DNA of 64,000 nt from Candidatus Zixiibacteriota bacterium (GTDB taxonomy: Bacteria; Zixibacteria; MSB-5A5; GN15; FEB-12). The notes under the pieces are model-generated. The model was not told the origin of the DNA. It saw only the letters and a program-made list of their open reading frames with translations, and did not search any database. The position numbers and the translations under genes were made by a program. Position 1 is the stretch's first letter. The number at the start of each line of letters is the position of its first letter. Shown one piece after another: positions 1-9,144 of this stretch. The stretch covers positions 186,001-250,000 of the forward strand of contig DAOSXA010000002.1 in assembly GCA_035380245.1 (NCBI GenBank). The letters run 5' to 3'.

Positions 1-59
1 TCGGAGTATTCTCACTGATACAGTTCATCCTGATGCGCCGGAGGCAACCGTTATGGTAG
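1..59 (+). CDS. Sugar ABC transporter permease, MalF-like (3' end only)
   Basis: Only the last 18 codons are present, read from base 3 to the TAG at 57-59. The tail contains LIQFILMRRR, a hydrophobic stretch followed by basic residues, which is how MalF/UgpA-type permeases of carbohydrate ABC importers end. The stop lies inside the start of the next permease gene (ATG at 53), a 7-base overlap that implies translational coupling. Its identity rests mostly on that neighbour, because MalF- and MalG-type permeases are normally encoded as adjacent pairs. The substrate-binding protein and ATPase are not in the window. Confidence 0.6.
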   Translation, partial: GVFSLIQFILMRRRQPLW

Positions 60-880
60 AGCGCGCCGGGGGACTGAAAAAGACAGTTCATTATACCTTG
101 TTGTCCATCATCCTTGCAACCATGGCCTTTCCTTTGATATGGATGTTTCGGGTTGCTTTCGCACCGGTCGGAACCGAGACCGGACTATTTTCCACTCTGA
201 TCGGCGGATTTACGTTCAGTAATTTCCTGGACCTGTTCACGGCCGACCGTATGGGGCGTTACCTTTTCAACTCAGTCTTCGTCGGGCTGGCGGTAACCCT
301 GGGCAATCTGCTATTCAGTTTTATGGCGGGCTATGCCCTGGCGCGATACCGATCTCTCGCCAACCGTTTACTGTTCATTTCGGTGCTGGTTGTGCTGATG
401 ATCCCGGTGCATATTACGATCATCCCGATGTACATCCTGATGCTTAAGCTCAAGCTCTATGACAGCTATTGGGCTTTGATTCTCCCCTTCCTGGTCAATC
501 CCATTGGCATTTTTCTGATCAAGCAGTACGTGGAGTCGATCCCGACTTCAATGGAGGAAGCCGCCCGTATCGACGGCGCCGGTGACTGGCGTATCCTGTT
601 CACCGTGGTTATGCCGGTTTGTAAACCGGCTCTGGCCGTGCTGGCGATACAAGTGTTTTTTACCAACTGGAACTCTTTCCTGTTTCCTTTCATTCTCACC
701 TCGAGCGAATCACTTCGCACACTACCGGTAGCTCTGGCCATGCTCCAGGGTCACCAGGCGATCGACTGGCCGCATTTAATGGCCGGTTCGGCAATTGCGG
801 TAATTCCGGTTCTGATTCTTTTCATGATCCTGCAAAGGCAGATTGTTAGCGGGATTACAGCCGGAGCGATCAAACAATAA
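53..880 (+). CDS. Carbohydrate ABC transporter permease, MalG/UgpE-like
   Basis: Inner-membrane permease of a CUT1-type sugar importer, 275 residues, the usual length for MalG-like subunits. It is strongly hydrophobic with about six predicted membrane segments. The cytoplasmic EAA loop, which contacts the ATPase, is clear at about residues 167-187 (EEAARIDGAG followed by a conserved proline). A GGAGG ribosome-binding site at 40-44, inside the end of the upstream permease gene, supports the ATG at 53. The substrate cannot be told from the sequence; glycerol-phosphate, maltose-type or oligosaccharide substrates are all possible. Nothing downstream belongs to the transporter, so this is the last gene of its operon. 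Confidence 0.9.
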   Translation: MVERAGGLKKTVHYTLLSIILATMAFPLIWMFRVAFAPVGTETGLFSTLIGGFTFSNFLDLFTADRMGRYLFNSVFVGLAVTLGNLLFSFMAGYALARYRSLANRLLFISVLVVLMIPVHITIIPMYILMLKLKLYDSYWALILPFLVNPIGIFLIKQYVESIPTSMEEAARIDGAGDWRILFTVVMPVCKPALAVLAIQVFFTNWNSFLFPFILTSSESLRTLPVALAMLQGHQAIDWPHLMAGSAIAVIPVLILFMILQRQIVSGITAGAIKQ

Positions 881-1008
881 GTTGCTCGATGTCAAGTGAA
901 AATATCGTAAGTCCATTTTTTCCTTGCATTTGCAGGTCAAATCATTAGGTTTTGACCCGAGATTTGGAAAACTAAGGCAAGTGGTTTCATAGAAAGGGAG
1001 TATCTATC

Positions 1009-1602
1009 ATGAAGACTCTTGTGGTTGCTGTTGCTCTCCTTTCCGTCGTAATCGGCGGTTGTGGCGTCAACAAAGCGTACGTGGAAGAACAGATCCAGGC
1101 ATCTGAGGGCCGTACTTCGGCTCAGATCGCAGCGGTTAAGGGCACTGCTGATGCCAACAAGGCCGAAGTTGACAAGCTCAAGGCTCTGGCTAACGAGCTT
1201 TCGACCAAAACCGACATGGCTCTGAATCGTGCGAAAGGCTTCGAGAACTACCAGATTATCTGGCAGGGCGAAGTCAACTTCAAGTTCGATAGCTGGGATA
1301 TCACCGACGTGGCGCAGGCGACCCTGATGGAAGCCGGTGAAACGATGGAAAAGAATCCGGCTTCGGTTATCGAAGTTGCCGGTCACACCGACCGCACCGG
1401 TTCCTCCAAGTACAATCTGCTGCTCGGCGAAAAGCGTGCCGCTGCCGCCAAGCGCTTCCTGGCCGATCACTTCGGCGTTTCCCTCTACCGTATGTTCACC
1501 ATTTCTTACGGTGAGGATAAGCCGGTTGCGATGCCCGATGAAAAGGGTGCGGCCAGCAAGAACCGTCGCGTCACCCTGAAAATCTGGGGTCCGATGCAGT
1601 AA
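1009..1602 (+). CDS. OmpA-family (Pal-like) outer-membrane lipoprotein
   Basis: The 197-residue protein begins with a short lipoprotein signal peptide ending in VIGGC, so Cys18 is the predicted lipidated residue. Residues about 25-80 are Ala/Lys/Glu-rich and probably a helical or coiled-coil spacer. The C-terminal OmpA domain (about 88-195) carries the peptidoglycan-binding signature GHTDRTGS, followed by EKRA and NRRV. The likely role is to tie the outer membrane to peptidoglycan, as Pal does, but no tol genes are nearby and the coiled spacer is closer to Lpp/OmpA hybrids, so the name pal is not assigned. An AGGGAG site precedes the ATG. The gene stands alone and ends in a good terminator. 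Confidence 0.9.
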   Translation: MKTLVVAVALLSVVIGGCGVNKAYVEEQIQASEGRTSAQIAAVKGTADANKAEVDKLKALANELSTKTDMALNRAKGFENYQIIWQGEVNFKFDSWDITDVAQATLMEAGETMEKNPASVIEVAGHTDRTGSSKYNLLLGEKRAAAAKRFLADHFGVSLYRMFTISYGEDKPVAMPDEKGAASKNRRVTLKIWGPMQ

Positions 1603-1628
1603 GCATCCGCGATAGTGACAGAAAAGTA

Positions 1629-1667
1629 AAACGGCGATCCGTTTCAAACGGACCGCCGTTTTTTTAT
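1629..1667 (+). terminator. Rho-independent terminator after the OmpA-family gene
   Basis: AACGGCG-ATCCGTT and AACGGA-CCGCCGTT form a strong stem with a tiny loop, followed directly by a run of seven T (1659-1665). It lies 27 bases after the stop codon at 1602. The A-rich left flank means it may also work in the other direction for the gene ending at 1707. Confidence 0.85.
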
Positions 1668-1706
1668 CTCAGAAGTAACAGCCCCAAAGCTGTCTCCTGC
1701 AATATC

Positions 1707-3413
1707 TCATTTGATCTCGAAATCCACCCCGGCTGTTTCGAACCTCGGCCGCACTACAATCGTATCCGCAAAGGTTGCCATTGTTTCAGCAAAACGGAAA
1801 GGCTTCAGGGAGCCTTTGCTCGGCTCACCGTTGCCGTCCGTATCGACCAGTGCCGATGCCAGGTATTTACCACCCGGGACATCGATCATATAAGCACCCT
1901 CTTCGGCTGTAGTAGAAAACCATATCTTGCCGTCAAGCCGCCGGAAAGTCAGCAAAACCGGATCGTTTCCTTTACTCGGAACGGATACAACCACCGCTCC
2001 CGATATTGATCCGAGAGAGTCATCCGAAATAGTACGGAAATTGAAACCCTGCAGCGTGTCTCCGAGGGCATTGCCGGCTTTGTCGACCAACTCGAACTCG
2101 ACCATCTCCAAATGATATGCCTCTCCCCCCAATAAGCTGTCAGGAACGATCCGAATAGAAAGCGGCTCCGACCAGTCAAGCACATACGGAACCGGTACCG
2201 CCTCAGCTCCTCGCGTCAGTACGAACGTGCCCGGAGTCAGCGAGGAACTGTCAATCGGTTCCGAAAAAGAAGCTCGTATTTCGATATCGCCCGGTAAGCG
2301 AGGGATATTATCCGGTTCGAACGACAGCAGCTCCGGAGGTGTTTTGTCTTCTTTGGCCGTAATAATTAACTCTTCGAAGCGGATTGGATTGCGGGTTGTG
2401 TCCCAGGTTACAAAAAGTTGATAGGCGCCATCGGACAAATCACCGGCAAAGAATGTTATCGAGCTAAGCTTGTCTTTGCCTTCGTCCAGCACCTTTAAAG
2501 CAGGCAGCATGACGGTGCTGTCGGTCCGTGGAGACAACCATATCCGTTCAGGATGGGCCATTAAATTGGTAACTTTTAACTCCCGCTGAAAACGGACACG
2601 AATAAGACCATCGGTGTTATTGGCTGCCGAGAGGATGCTGGGAGTGGTAGTATCGCAATCATAAAGGATCATATTAAGCGAACTTAGATCAATCTTTCCG
2701 CCGATGCTTACGGGACGATCCGGCAATCCGTATGACTCGACAAGCGGATTGAGTCGTTCATCACCGTTGCGATCATCGAAAGCCAGCAGCAAATAATCGC
2801 CATCGGGCAGATAGGACAATTCAAAAGCCCCTTCGGTAGCGGACTGGGTCAGGTATTCGGCATAGATGGAATCGAAGATAGTCGAATCGGTTATCTGCTT
2901 TTCACCGTAAAGAGCGATCGTACCACCGGCCTTGTAACTTCCCTTTTCGTTGTATAGTATACCAGAAAGCGCCCCATGAGCGATATCGGAGCCGGTGGAG
3001 AAAGCTACCGTAAGACTGCTGTCCATTTTGTTGCCGCGCAAATCTACCACCCCCGCCGCAACCGAAACGATATAGGTTTGATTCGGCAGAAAGCTATCGG
3101 GGAAATTTACGATCAATCGGTCGGACTTCCACTTCACTTCCGGGTCTTCATCGAGTCGCGGGGAGATATAAACAGTCTTGCCGGATGATGGAGCTTTAAT
3201 CGTCTCTGAAAAATAGATCGTGACCTGATCTGAAATAGGAGTATCCACACTGCCGTTCTGAGGTTCGGAGCCCATCACGAACGGTCCCTGTTTGTCCTCA
3301 GGTCCGCCGGGGGGATCAGCCACTTCGGCACAGGATAATAACATGGAAATCAGAATTGTGGTCGGGAGAATCAGACCGATCAGGTCAGAAAGGCGGGAGG
3401 TTATGTGCTTCAC
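1707..3413 (-). CDS. Lipoprotein with bacterial Ig-like (Big_5) domains
   Basis: A 568-residue lipoprotein with a signal peptide ending in LLSC (lipidated Cys28). The stretch after the cysteine, CAEVADPPGGPEDKQGP, is typical of a Bacteroidetes-type family whose N-terminal domain is a Big_5 (SbsA-like) Ig fold, here about residues 40-140. A second Big_5-like segment with the 'SFSEPIDSSS' pattern lies around 370-460. The rest resembles carboxypeptidase-regulatory-like beta sandwiches (GDYLLLAFDDRNGDERL, KYLASALVDTDGNGEP). The start is GTG at 3413, overlapping the stop of the TPR gene by four bases (GTGA), so the two are co-translated. Known members are surface or periplasmic proteins of unknown function. 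Confidence 0.85.
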   Translation of the reverse strand: MKHITSRLSDLIGLILPTTILISMLLSCAEVADPPGGPEDKQGPFVMGSEPQNGSVDTPISDQVTIYFSETIKAPSSGKTVYISPRLDEDPEVKWKSDRLIVNFPDSFLPNQTYIVSVAAGVVDLRGNKMDSSLTVAFSTGSDIAHGALSGILYNEKGSYKAGGTIALYGEKQITDSTIFDSIYAEYLTQSATEGAFELSYLPDGDYLLLAFDDRNGDERLNPLVESYGLPDRPVSIGGKIDLSSLNMILYDCDTTTPSILSAANNTDGLIRVRFQRELKVTNLMAHPERIWLSPRTDSTVMLPALKVLDEGKDKLSSITFFAGDLSDGAYQLFVTWDTTRNPIRFEELIITAKEDKTPPELLSFEPDNIPRLPGDIEIRASFSEPIDSSSLTPGTFVLTRGAEAVPVPYVLDWSEPLSIRIVPDSLLGGEAYHLEMVEFELVDKAGNALGDTLQGFNFRTISDDSLGSISGAVVVSVPSKGNDPVLLTFRRLDGKIWFSTTAEEGAYMIDVPGGKYLASALVDTDGNGEPSKGSLKPFRFAETMATFADTIVVRPRFETAGVDFEIK

Positions 3414-5113
3414 TCTTTCAGTTTCTCTTTAATGACTTCATTGTCAGGATCCAGCTCAAGGGCTTTTTCCCACCAGAGCCGGGCTTTATCTTCCTTGCCG
3501 TTCGCCTCGTAGGCGTCTCCCAGATGATCGAGAATCGTAGGATCATTGTCAAGCTCTGCGGCTTTCTGAAGATAACTCAGGGCATCACCATATTTGCCTA
3601 AGCGGTAGTAAACCCAGCCGTAAGAATCCAGAAATGCGGCGTTGTCGGGTTGTTGTTCTACCGCGCGTGAAATCAGCTTTTTCGCATAGTCGAGACGTTC
3701 ACCTCGGTCAGCAAGAAGATATCCCAGGAAATTCAGGCAAGTGGGATCGTTGGGAGCAAGCTCCAGCGCTCGTTCCAGGACACTGATGCATTCTTCGGTC
3801 TGACCATCCTTTTCCAGCACCGCCCCTAACGACATCAACAATCTGATGGTTCCGGTGGAATCGGTGACGCGATTCAGCCCCTGACGGTAAAGCTCAATCT
3901 CCTGGGGAATCAGGTCCAGTTTGCTGTAAACCCAGCCTAGGTCGAGATAAGCATCGTAAGAGGTATCGACAACCTTCAGCGCAGCCTCGAAATTAACCAG
4001 AGCCTTGTTGTAATCTTCTCGCATTACTCCAATCCGACCTAAATAAGCATAGTTGGTCGGGTCGTTATCCCCGGATTCCACCAACGAAGTCAGAATCGAA
4101 TCAGCTATATCGAGTGAATCGAGGACATAATAAACCAAAGCGAGTCTTCGCTGGGCCATGCGTTCCATGGGCGCGGCTTCCGCCACTCGTTGCGTGTACG
4201 GCAGCGCCGTTGCGAATGAATCGGCGCTGATGTAGTATGTCCCGAGAATGCGGTTAAGGACAATGTTTTCGGGATCACGTTCGAGAGCTTTCTTGAACAT
4301 TACAATGGATGAGTCTTTCATCCGCCGGGCTTCATACAGCTCACCGATTCGCACATAAGCCATCATGTTGGAAGAGTCATCTAGTAGTTCGATCGATTGG
4401 CTGTAAGCCTCCTGTGCCGGGATCAACTCTCCCTGGAGAGTATACAACCGCCCTAATTCATACCACAGAGAATGATCATCCGGACGCAATCGCGTAAGAT
4501 TGCGGTAAGCCCAGACAGTCGAATCTAGCACTTCGCGGCTTTGATAATACGCCGCCAGGTATGCAAAAGGGGCTACATTAATGCTGTCTAGTCGTACTGC
4601 CGCCAGGTAATAATAAGCTGCAGAATCCCCCTCTCCCAATTCATGGAAACAAGCACCTCTCAAACGTTGGACCATGTCGTCTTCGGGTTCGATCACTCGG
4701 AGTGCCTCAACGGCATTGTCATACTCGCGCAAGGCGAACAACATACGCGCAAACGAAAGGCGTATTTCGTGAGAAAGAGGATGATACTGTAAAGCACGCT
4801 TGTACTGCTCCGCAGCATGGCGATATTGCCCGTCCGCTTCGAACAAAGCGCCGTTAACGAAGAAATGCAAAGCGGTGGGATGAATGCTGTCGTCAACCTG
4901 GGTGCGAATTACTCGAGAATCGCTGCTTGATTGACCGGCATCTCTCTGGTTGGCAGATTTCGAGAGGTTCGCCTTTTCCTGTTTAGTTACAGGATTGGCG
5001 ACACTGCTCCGGCCTCCACAACCGACCGCGATCAATACCGCGCATATCATAACGGTTGCGAGCCAACCAAACCGGGTCAATACAATACTACTTCTGTATG
5101 CCTTACAGGCCAT
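3410..5113 (-). CDS. Tetratricopeptide-repeat lipoprotein
   Basis: The 567-residue protein has a long lipoprotein leader ending in AVGC (Cys32), a Ser/Gln-rich linker (35-75) and then about ten or more tandem TPR units to the C-terminus. Typical TPR positions are visible, for example 'ALELAPNDPTCLNFLGYLLADRG' and 'NAAFLDSYGWVYYRLGKYGDAL' type helices. The 'DSYGWVYYRLGKY.DAL.YL.KA' region resembles the TPR lipoproteins found in many Gram-negatives. It starts 14 bases after the tyrS stop and overlaps the next gene by four bases, so tyrS, this gene and the Big_5 gene form one transcription unit. A scaffolding role at the envelope is an inference from the TPRs. Confidence 0.88.
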   Translation of the reverse strand: MACKAYRSSIVLTRFGWLATVMICAVLIAVGCGGRSSVANPVTKQEKANLSKSANQRDAGQSSSDSRVIRTQVDDSIHPTALHFFVNGALFEADGQYRHAAEQYKRALQYHPLSHEIRLSFARMLFALREYDNAVEALRVIEPEDDMVQRLRGACFHELGEGDSAAYYYLAAVRLDSINVAPFAYLAAYYQSREVLDSTVWAYRNLTRLRPDDHSLWYELGRLYTLQGELIPAQEAYSQSIELLDDSSNMMAYVRIGELYEARRMKDSSIVMFKKALERDPENIVLNRILGTYYISADSFATALPYTQRVAEAAPMERMAQRRLALVYYVLDSLDIADSILTSLVESGDNDPTNYAYLGRIGVMREDYNKALVNFEAALKVVDTSYDAYLDLGWVYSKLDLIPQEIELYRQGLNRVTDSTGTIRLLMSLGAVLEKDGQTEECISVLERALELAPNDPTCLNFLGYLLADRGERLDYAKKLISRAVEQQPDNAAFLDSYGWVYYRLGKYGDALSYLQKAAELDNDPTILDHLGDAYEANGKEDKARLWWEKALELDPDNEVIKEKLKE

Positions 5114-5127
5114 CCATCAACTTTCGT

Positions 5128-6393
5128 CTATTTGTCCGGAACGAGTTTGAGGAATCTTCTCTTTCCTACCTTAAGCACCATTTCCTTCGAAAGGGCAAAA
5201 GTATAGTTCATATCCTCAATTCTATCTCCGTTAAGTGATACCGCCCCAGCCTCGATAAGTTTCCGGGCTTCACTGGAAGAGCGAGCCATTTGAGCCTTTG
5301 AAATAAGGTGTACCAGGTACAATTCATTCGGATCAAGTTCGAGCGCACGCATTTCATCGGCCGTCATCTCGGGGATTTCATCCGGGAGTTTTTTCTGCGA
5401 GAACATCCGCTCGAACTCTTCTTGAGCGGCCTGGCCGCTTCCGGCCGGATTATACATATCGGTAAGGGTGCGAGCTAGTTCCTTCTTGATGTCCATCGGA
5501 TTCTCTTGACCACCCTCAAGACGCTGCTTGATCTGCTCCAGATATTCGAGGGATACTTCGGTCGCCAACTCGAAATAGGTGTAGATCAATTCATCCGGAA
5601 TAGACATCGCTTTACCGAATATCTCCCTGGCGGGCTCGTCGATTCCGATATAATTTCCCAACGATTTTGACATCTTTTTTTCGCCGTCGAGACCTACCAG
5701 CAACGGCATGGTCAAAATCACTTGTGGTCTTATCCCGTAAGCTTCCTGAATCGTGCGACCGGTAAGAAGGTTGAAAGTCTGATCGGTAGCGCCGATTTCA
5801 ACATCGGCCTTGATCGCTACCGAGTCATACCCCTGCAATAACGGGTAAAACAACTCATGGATCGAAATCGGCTCATTGCGGTCCATCCGTTTCTTGAAAT
5901 CATCGCGCTCGAGCATTCGCGCCACGGTGAATCTTGCCGCCAGGTTCATGATCTCGGCAAAATCAAGTTTGGAGAACCACTCGCCGTTACAATGAACTTC
6001 CGTTTTAGACTTATCCAGAATTTTGAAGAACTGAGTCTGGTAGGTCTCGGCATGTTTCATGATCTCGTCGTGCGAGAGCATCGGTCGTGTGGCCGACTTG
6101 CCGCTGGGATCGCCGACCATACTGGTATAATCTCCGACGATCAGAACAATTTTATGGCCCAGATCCTGAAATGCCTTCAACTTACGGATTCCCACCGTAT
6201 GGCCGACATGAATATCCGGGGCCGTCGGGTCAAATCCCTGTTTTACCCGCAACGGCTTGTTCTCAACGATTGCCTCTCTAAGGCGTCCTTCCCACTCCTC
6301 CGCAGGGAGCATATCGACCGTTCCCCGGCCGATTATCTTCAACTGGTGCTCCAGCTCGCGTCTAACTTCAGGGCTGTCATTAACTTCTGTCAA
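5128..6393 (-). CDS. tyrS: Tyrosyl-tRNA synthetase
   Basis: Class Ic aminoacyl-tRNA synthetase that charges tRNA-Tyr in the cytoplasm. The class I signatures are HVGH (residues 62-65) and KMSKS (about 239-243). A C-terminal S4 RNA-binding domain spans about 355-415 (ARKLIEAGAVSLNGDRI). At 421 residues it belongs to the TyrZ-like bacterial subgroup, whose N-terminal pattern is 'RVKQGFDPTAPDIHVGH'. The start is TTG at 6393, six bases after a strong AAAGGAG site; no nearby ATG has a comparable site. It is first in an operon with two lipoprotein genes. Confidence 0.97.
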   Translation of the reverse strand: MTEVNDSPEVRRELEHQLKIIGRGTVDMLPAEEWEGRLREAIVENKPLRVKQGFDPTAPDIHVGHTVGIRKLKAFQDLGHKIVLIVGDYTSMVGDPSGKSATRPMLSHDEIMKHAETYQTQFFKILDKSKTEVHCNGEWFSKLDFAEIMNLAARFTVARMLERDDFKKRMDRNEPISIHELFYPLLQGYDSVAIKADVEIGATDQTFNLLTGRTIQEAYGIRPQVILTMPLLVGLDGEKKMSKSLGNYIGIDEPAREIFGKAMSIPDELIYTYFELATEVSLEYLEQIKQRLEGGQENPMDIKKELARTLTDMYNPAGSGQAAQEEFERMFSQKKLPDEIPEMTADEMRALELDPNELYLVHLISKAQMARSSSEARKLIEAGAVSLNGDRIEDMNYTFALSKEMVLKVGKRRFLKLVPDK

Positions 6394-6493
6394 CTCAAAC
6401 TCCTTTAGAACCCCTGTTAGGACATCTATCGGCAGAATCTCGAATTCCGTTCATTTGTTCGAGGTTTTCCGGCATATATTTGCAGCCCATAAT

Positions 6494-6523
6494 AGTATAC
6501 AGTATTACAAAAATCAAACTCAA
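6494..6523 (-). promoter_or_regulatory. Sigma-70-type promoter for tyrS
   Basis: On the minus strand, TTGAGT (6518-6523) and TATACT (6494-6499) are separated by 18 bases, 5/6 matches to each consensus hexamer. Transcription would start near 6487, leaving a leader of about 95 bases before the TTG start. No T-box-like structure was recognised in that leader. Confidence 0.5.
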
Positions 6524-6580
6524 GCTGGTGTCACAGCTTTTAGCTTGACTTGATACGAGACAGAGACAAGAATAGTCCTC

Positions 6581-8734
6581 ATGACACGAACCATAGATCA
6601 GCGGCGTTTTACCCGTAACCGTTTTCGCAACAGCATTATCGTACTGGCCCTGCTGCTGGTCGTGCTGGGCGTAATAATCGGCAGCCGTGTTTATTCCACA
6701 TATCAGACCGGTTTGCCTTCGTTTGAACAATTACATAACATAGAACCCAGCCTTAAAACCAAGGTCTATGACCGTAACGGTGTGATCCTCAAAGAGTTTT
6801 TCACCGAGAATCGAGTCCTGACTCCTTATAAGGACATGCCGCCGCACCTGATCGATATGCTGGTGGCCTCTGAGGATCGGGAATTTTACGATCATTGGGG
6901 TATCAATCTGCGCCGTGTCGGTATCGTTGCAATATCTAATATAGTCAAAATGCGCGCGGCTGCGGGAGCTTCGACTATCACCCAGCAGCTTGCCCGAATG
7001 TTATTCCTGGATCGCCAGAAAACGATGGAGCGGAAAATCAAGGAAGCCCTCACCGCGATCAAGCTCGAACGGACTTACTCCAAGGAAGAAATACTGGAAA
7101 TGTATCTCAACCAGTATTATTTCAGTCGTGGAGCTTACGGTGTAGCGGCGGCAGCGCGGCAGTTTTTCAGCAAAGAGGTGGGTGACCTGGACCTGCTCGA
7201 CTGCGCTACATTGATCGGGGTTCTCCCGGCTCCAAACGTCAACTCTCCCTTTATCAATCCCGAAAAAGCACTCCGGGCGCGCAACCGTGTGCTCTATTCA
7301 TATTATGATGAAGGCAAAATCAGTCGCGATCTGTTTGACTCCCTCAAAGCAGAGCCGATGCATATCAATCCTCCCAGGGAGGATATCGGTATCGCACCGT
7401 ATTTTACGGAGACGGTGCGTCAGTATTTGTACGATAAATACGGGGAGAAGGAACTCTATTCGGGTGGACTGGAGGTTTATACCACCCTTGATGCCGACCT
7501 CCAGAAAGCGGCTGAAGAGGCCGTGTATAAGAAAGTCGATTCGCTTCGGGCGCGAATCGAACGGCTCTACGGCCATGGCCACCCCGCTTATATGGAAACT
7601 TTGCCCGATACCGTCGATGAAAACGGCGACTCGATCAAGGTGCTCAAGAAAGTCCAGGGAGCGTTTGCCGCTATTGATAATGCTACCGGCGGCGTACTGG
7701 CCATGGTCGGGGGAAGATCATTCGAAGAATCGAAATTCAATCGAGCGGTTCAGGCGGACTTGCAACCGGGCTCGGCATTCAAACCGTTTATTTACACGGC
7801 CTGTATCGACAATGGCTTCCGGACCACCGATATCATCGATGACAACCCCATCGTACTTGAAATACCCGGCGCCAAAGACTGGCGACCACACAATTTCGAT
7901 GACAAGTTCAAAGGTCCGATTACCTTACGCGATGGCCTGCGGATGTCGCGCAACCTGGTCGCTATCAAGCTCTTGTTAAAGATTCAGCCGGAACAGGCGA
8001 TCTTCTATGCTCGTCGTATGGGAATCACCACCCCGCTGCCGCCGGTCGCTTCACTCGCTATCGGGACAGGTCTGGTTAAATTGATCGAACTGGTCAGCGC
8101 TTACACTGTTTTCCCCAACCAGGGGATCCACATCCCCTATCGCTATGTAACGCGAATCGTTGACCGTTATGGTCGCGTTCTCGAAGATAACCGTTCGGTG
8201 CAGCGAGAGGAAGTCCTCTCGGCGCAGACGGCCTATATTATGGTTGATCTGATGCAGTCAGTCGTGAACGGCGGTACCGGTCAGCGGGCACGCTGGATGG
8301 GCTTTAATCAACCGGCGGGCGGTAAGACCGGCACCAGCGACAATTTCTGCGACAACTGGTTTGTTGGATATACCAAATACATTACCGCCGGGGCCTGGGT
8401 TGGATTCGATTCTAAAACCTCACTGGGCAAGAACCAGGACGGTGCGAAAAACGGAGTTCCGATCTGGACCGAGTTCATGATCCATGCTCACGATTCACTT
8501 CCGATTGCCGGGTTTGACGAGCCAGATGGAATTGTCCATCTTGATGTCTGTCTGGAATCCGGTGAACTGGCCACCGACCGCTGTATTGAAGTCCGTAACG
8601 AGGTTTTTCTGGCCGACAACTGTCCGACCAAGCCGTGTCATTTGCATCCTTCAGCCGCGACTGGCCTGGGTAACGTACTTCGAGATGAACCGGTAGTTCC
8701 GGCCGACACCAGCGACGACCGGCGTCATTTCTAA
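6581..8734 (+). CDS. mrcA: Bifunctional penicillin-binding protein 1A
   Basis: Class A PBP that polymerises and cross-links peptidoglycan in the periplasm. One N-terminal membrane anchor (about 17-37) is followed by a GT51 transglycosylase domain with EDREFYDHWG (about 97-106) and GASTITQQLARM. The transpeptidase domain carries the three active-site motifs SAFK (about Ser398), SRN and KTGT (about 583). The tail has the Cys pattern CLESGELATDRC...CPTKPCHLH often seen after the transpeptidase domain. No Shine-Dalgarno sequence precedes the ATG. A TTGACT-N17-AAGAAT element ends only eight bases before it, so the mRNA may be leaderless. It diverges from tyrS. Confidence 0.95.
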   Translation: MTRTIDQRRFTRNRFRNSIIVLALLLVVLGVIIGSRVYSTYQTGLPSFEQLHNIEPSLKTKVYDRNGVILKEFFTENRVLTPYKDMPPHLIDMLVASEDREFYDHWGINLRRVGIVAISNIVKMRAAAGASTITQQLARMLFLDRQKTMERKIKEALTAIKLERTYSKEEILEMYLNQYYFSRGAYGVAAAARQFFSKEVGDLDLLDCATLIGVLPAPNVNSPFINPEKALRARNRVLYSYYDEGKISRDLFDSLKAEPMHINPPREDIGIAPYFTETVRQYLYDKYGEKELYSGGLEVYTTLDADLQKAAEEAVYKKVDSLRARIERLYGHGHPAYMETLPDTVDENGDSIKVLKKVQGAFAAIDNATGGVLAMVGGRSFEESKFNRAVQADLQPGSAFKPFIYTACIDNGFRTTDIIDDNPIVLEIPGAKDWRPHNFDDKFKGPITLRDGLRMSRNLVAIKLLLKIQPEQAIFYARRMGITTPLPPVASLAIGTGLVKLIELVSAYTVFPNQGIHIPYRYVTRIVDRYGRVLEDNRSVQREEVLSAQTAYIMVDLMQSVVNGGTGQRARWMGFNQPAGGKTGTSDNFCDNWFVGYTKYITAGAWVGFDSKTSLGKNQDGAKNGVPIWTEFMIHAHDSLPIAGFDEPDGIVHLDVCLESGELATDRCIEVRNEVFLADNCPTKPCHLHPSAATGLGNVLRDEPVVPADTSDDRRHF

Positions 8735-8756
8735 GCCTCTTCCCCGTTCATTTGAC

Positions 8757-8783
8757 TTGACAAGTCTTCGCGGGACATTTAAT
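8757..8783 (+). promoter_or_regulatory. Probable promoter for tRNA-Leu
   Basis: TTGACA (8757-8762) and TTTAAT (8778-8783) match the sigma-70 hexamers 6/6 and 5/6, but with a short 15-base spacer. Transcription would start near 8790, at the hairpin preceding the tRNA gene. The short spacer lowers confidence. Confidence 0.4.
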
Positions 8784-8789
8784 TGCGTG

Positions 8790-8818
8790 TTCGACGGGCT
8801 TTTCACCGGCCCGTCGAA
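8790..8818 (+). terminator. Perfect hairpin between PBP1A gene and tRNA-Leu
   Basis: TTCGACGGGC (8790-8799) and GCCCGTCGAA (8809-8818) make a perfect 10-bp stem with a 9-base loop. There is no T-run after it, so it is either a weak terminator of the PBP1A transcript or a 5' leader hairpin that marks a processing site for the tRNA precursor. Confidence 0.45.
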
Positions 8819-8831
8819 CCACTCTTGATGT

Positions 8832-8918
8832 GCCGGAGTGGTGAAAGTGGTAGACGCAGGGGACTCAAAATCCCCCGGTAGCAATACCGTGCCGGTTCGA
8901 GTCCGGCCTCCGGCACCA
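8832..8918 (+). tRNA. tRNA-Leu (anticodon CAA)
   Basis: Class II tRNA of 87 bases with encoded CCA. The acceptor arms GCCGGAG (8832-8838) and CTCCGGC (8908-8914) pair perfectly, followed by A and CCA. The D arm has the GTGGTGAAAGTGGTAGACGC pattern. The anticodon stem is GGGGA/TCCCC with loop CTCAAAA, giving anticodon CAA, which reads UUG. A long variable arm (CGGTAGCAATACCG) and a T arm with GGTTCGAGTCC complete it. Confidence 0.96.
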
Positions 8919-9047
8919 ACTCGGTTGGATTCTTCCCGACAATATCCCAGTTCGATTCAAAGGTCGTTTCCGCGATTGTAATGTCCTGGGGCACCACTTC
9001 TCTTTCTCATGTGGCGTTGCTCTTTGGCGCATACCACGTCAAATCGA
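8919..9047. other. Intergenic stretch, nothing recognised
   Basis: No coding frame with a ribosome-binding site and no hairpin of note between the tRNA and the first palindrome at 9048. Confidence 0.5.
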
Positions 9048-9074
9048 AGGCCAGGATCCCTGCGATCCTGGCCT
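9048..9074. repeat. Perfect 11-bp inverted repeat
   Basis: AGGCCAGGATC (9048-9058) and GATCCTGGCCT (9064-9074) pair perfectly around a 5-base loop. No T-run follows on either strand, so it does not look like a standard intrinsic terminator. It is the first of a series of palindromes running to about 9400. Confidence 0.7.
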
Positions 9075-9144
9075 ATAAGCACATGTGTTGTGGCTCTCAT
9101 ACCGTATGCTCATAAGGGCACATTCTGTCGGAATCTTGCTCCAC

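Noticed and set aside
937..1647. 236-codon frame antisense to the OmpA-family gene
   Set aside because: Shadow of a well-supported lipoprotein gene; long only because of third-position G/C.
6409..6580. Possible T-box leader for tyrS
   Set aside because: About 95 bases of leader is too short and no T-box sequence or specifier stem was recognised.
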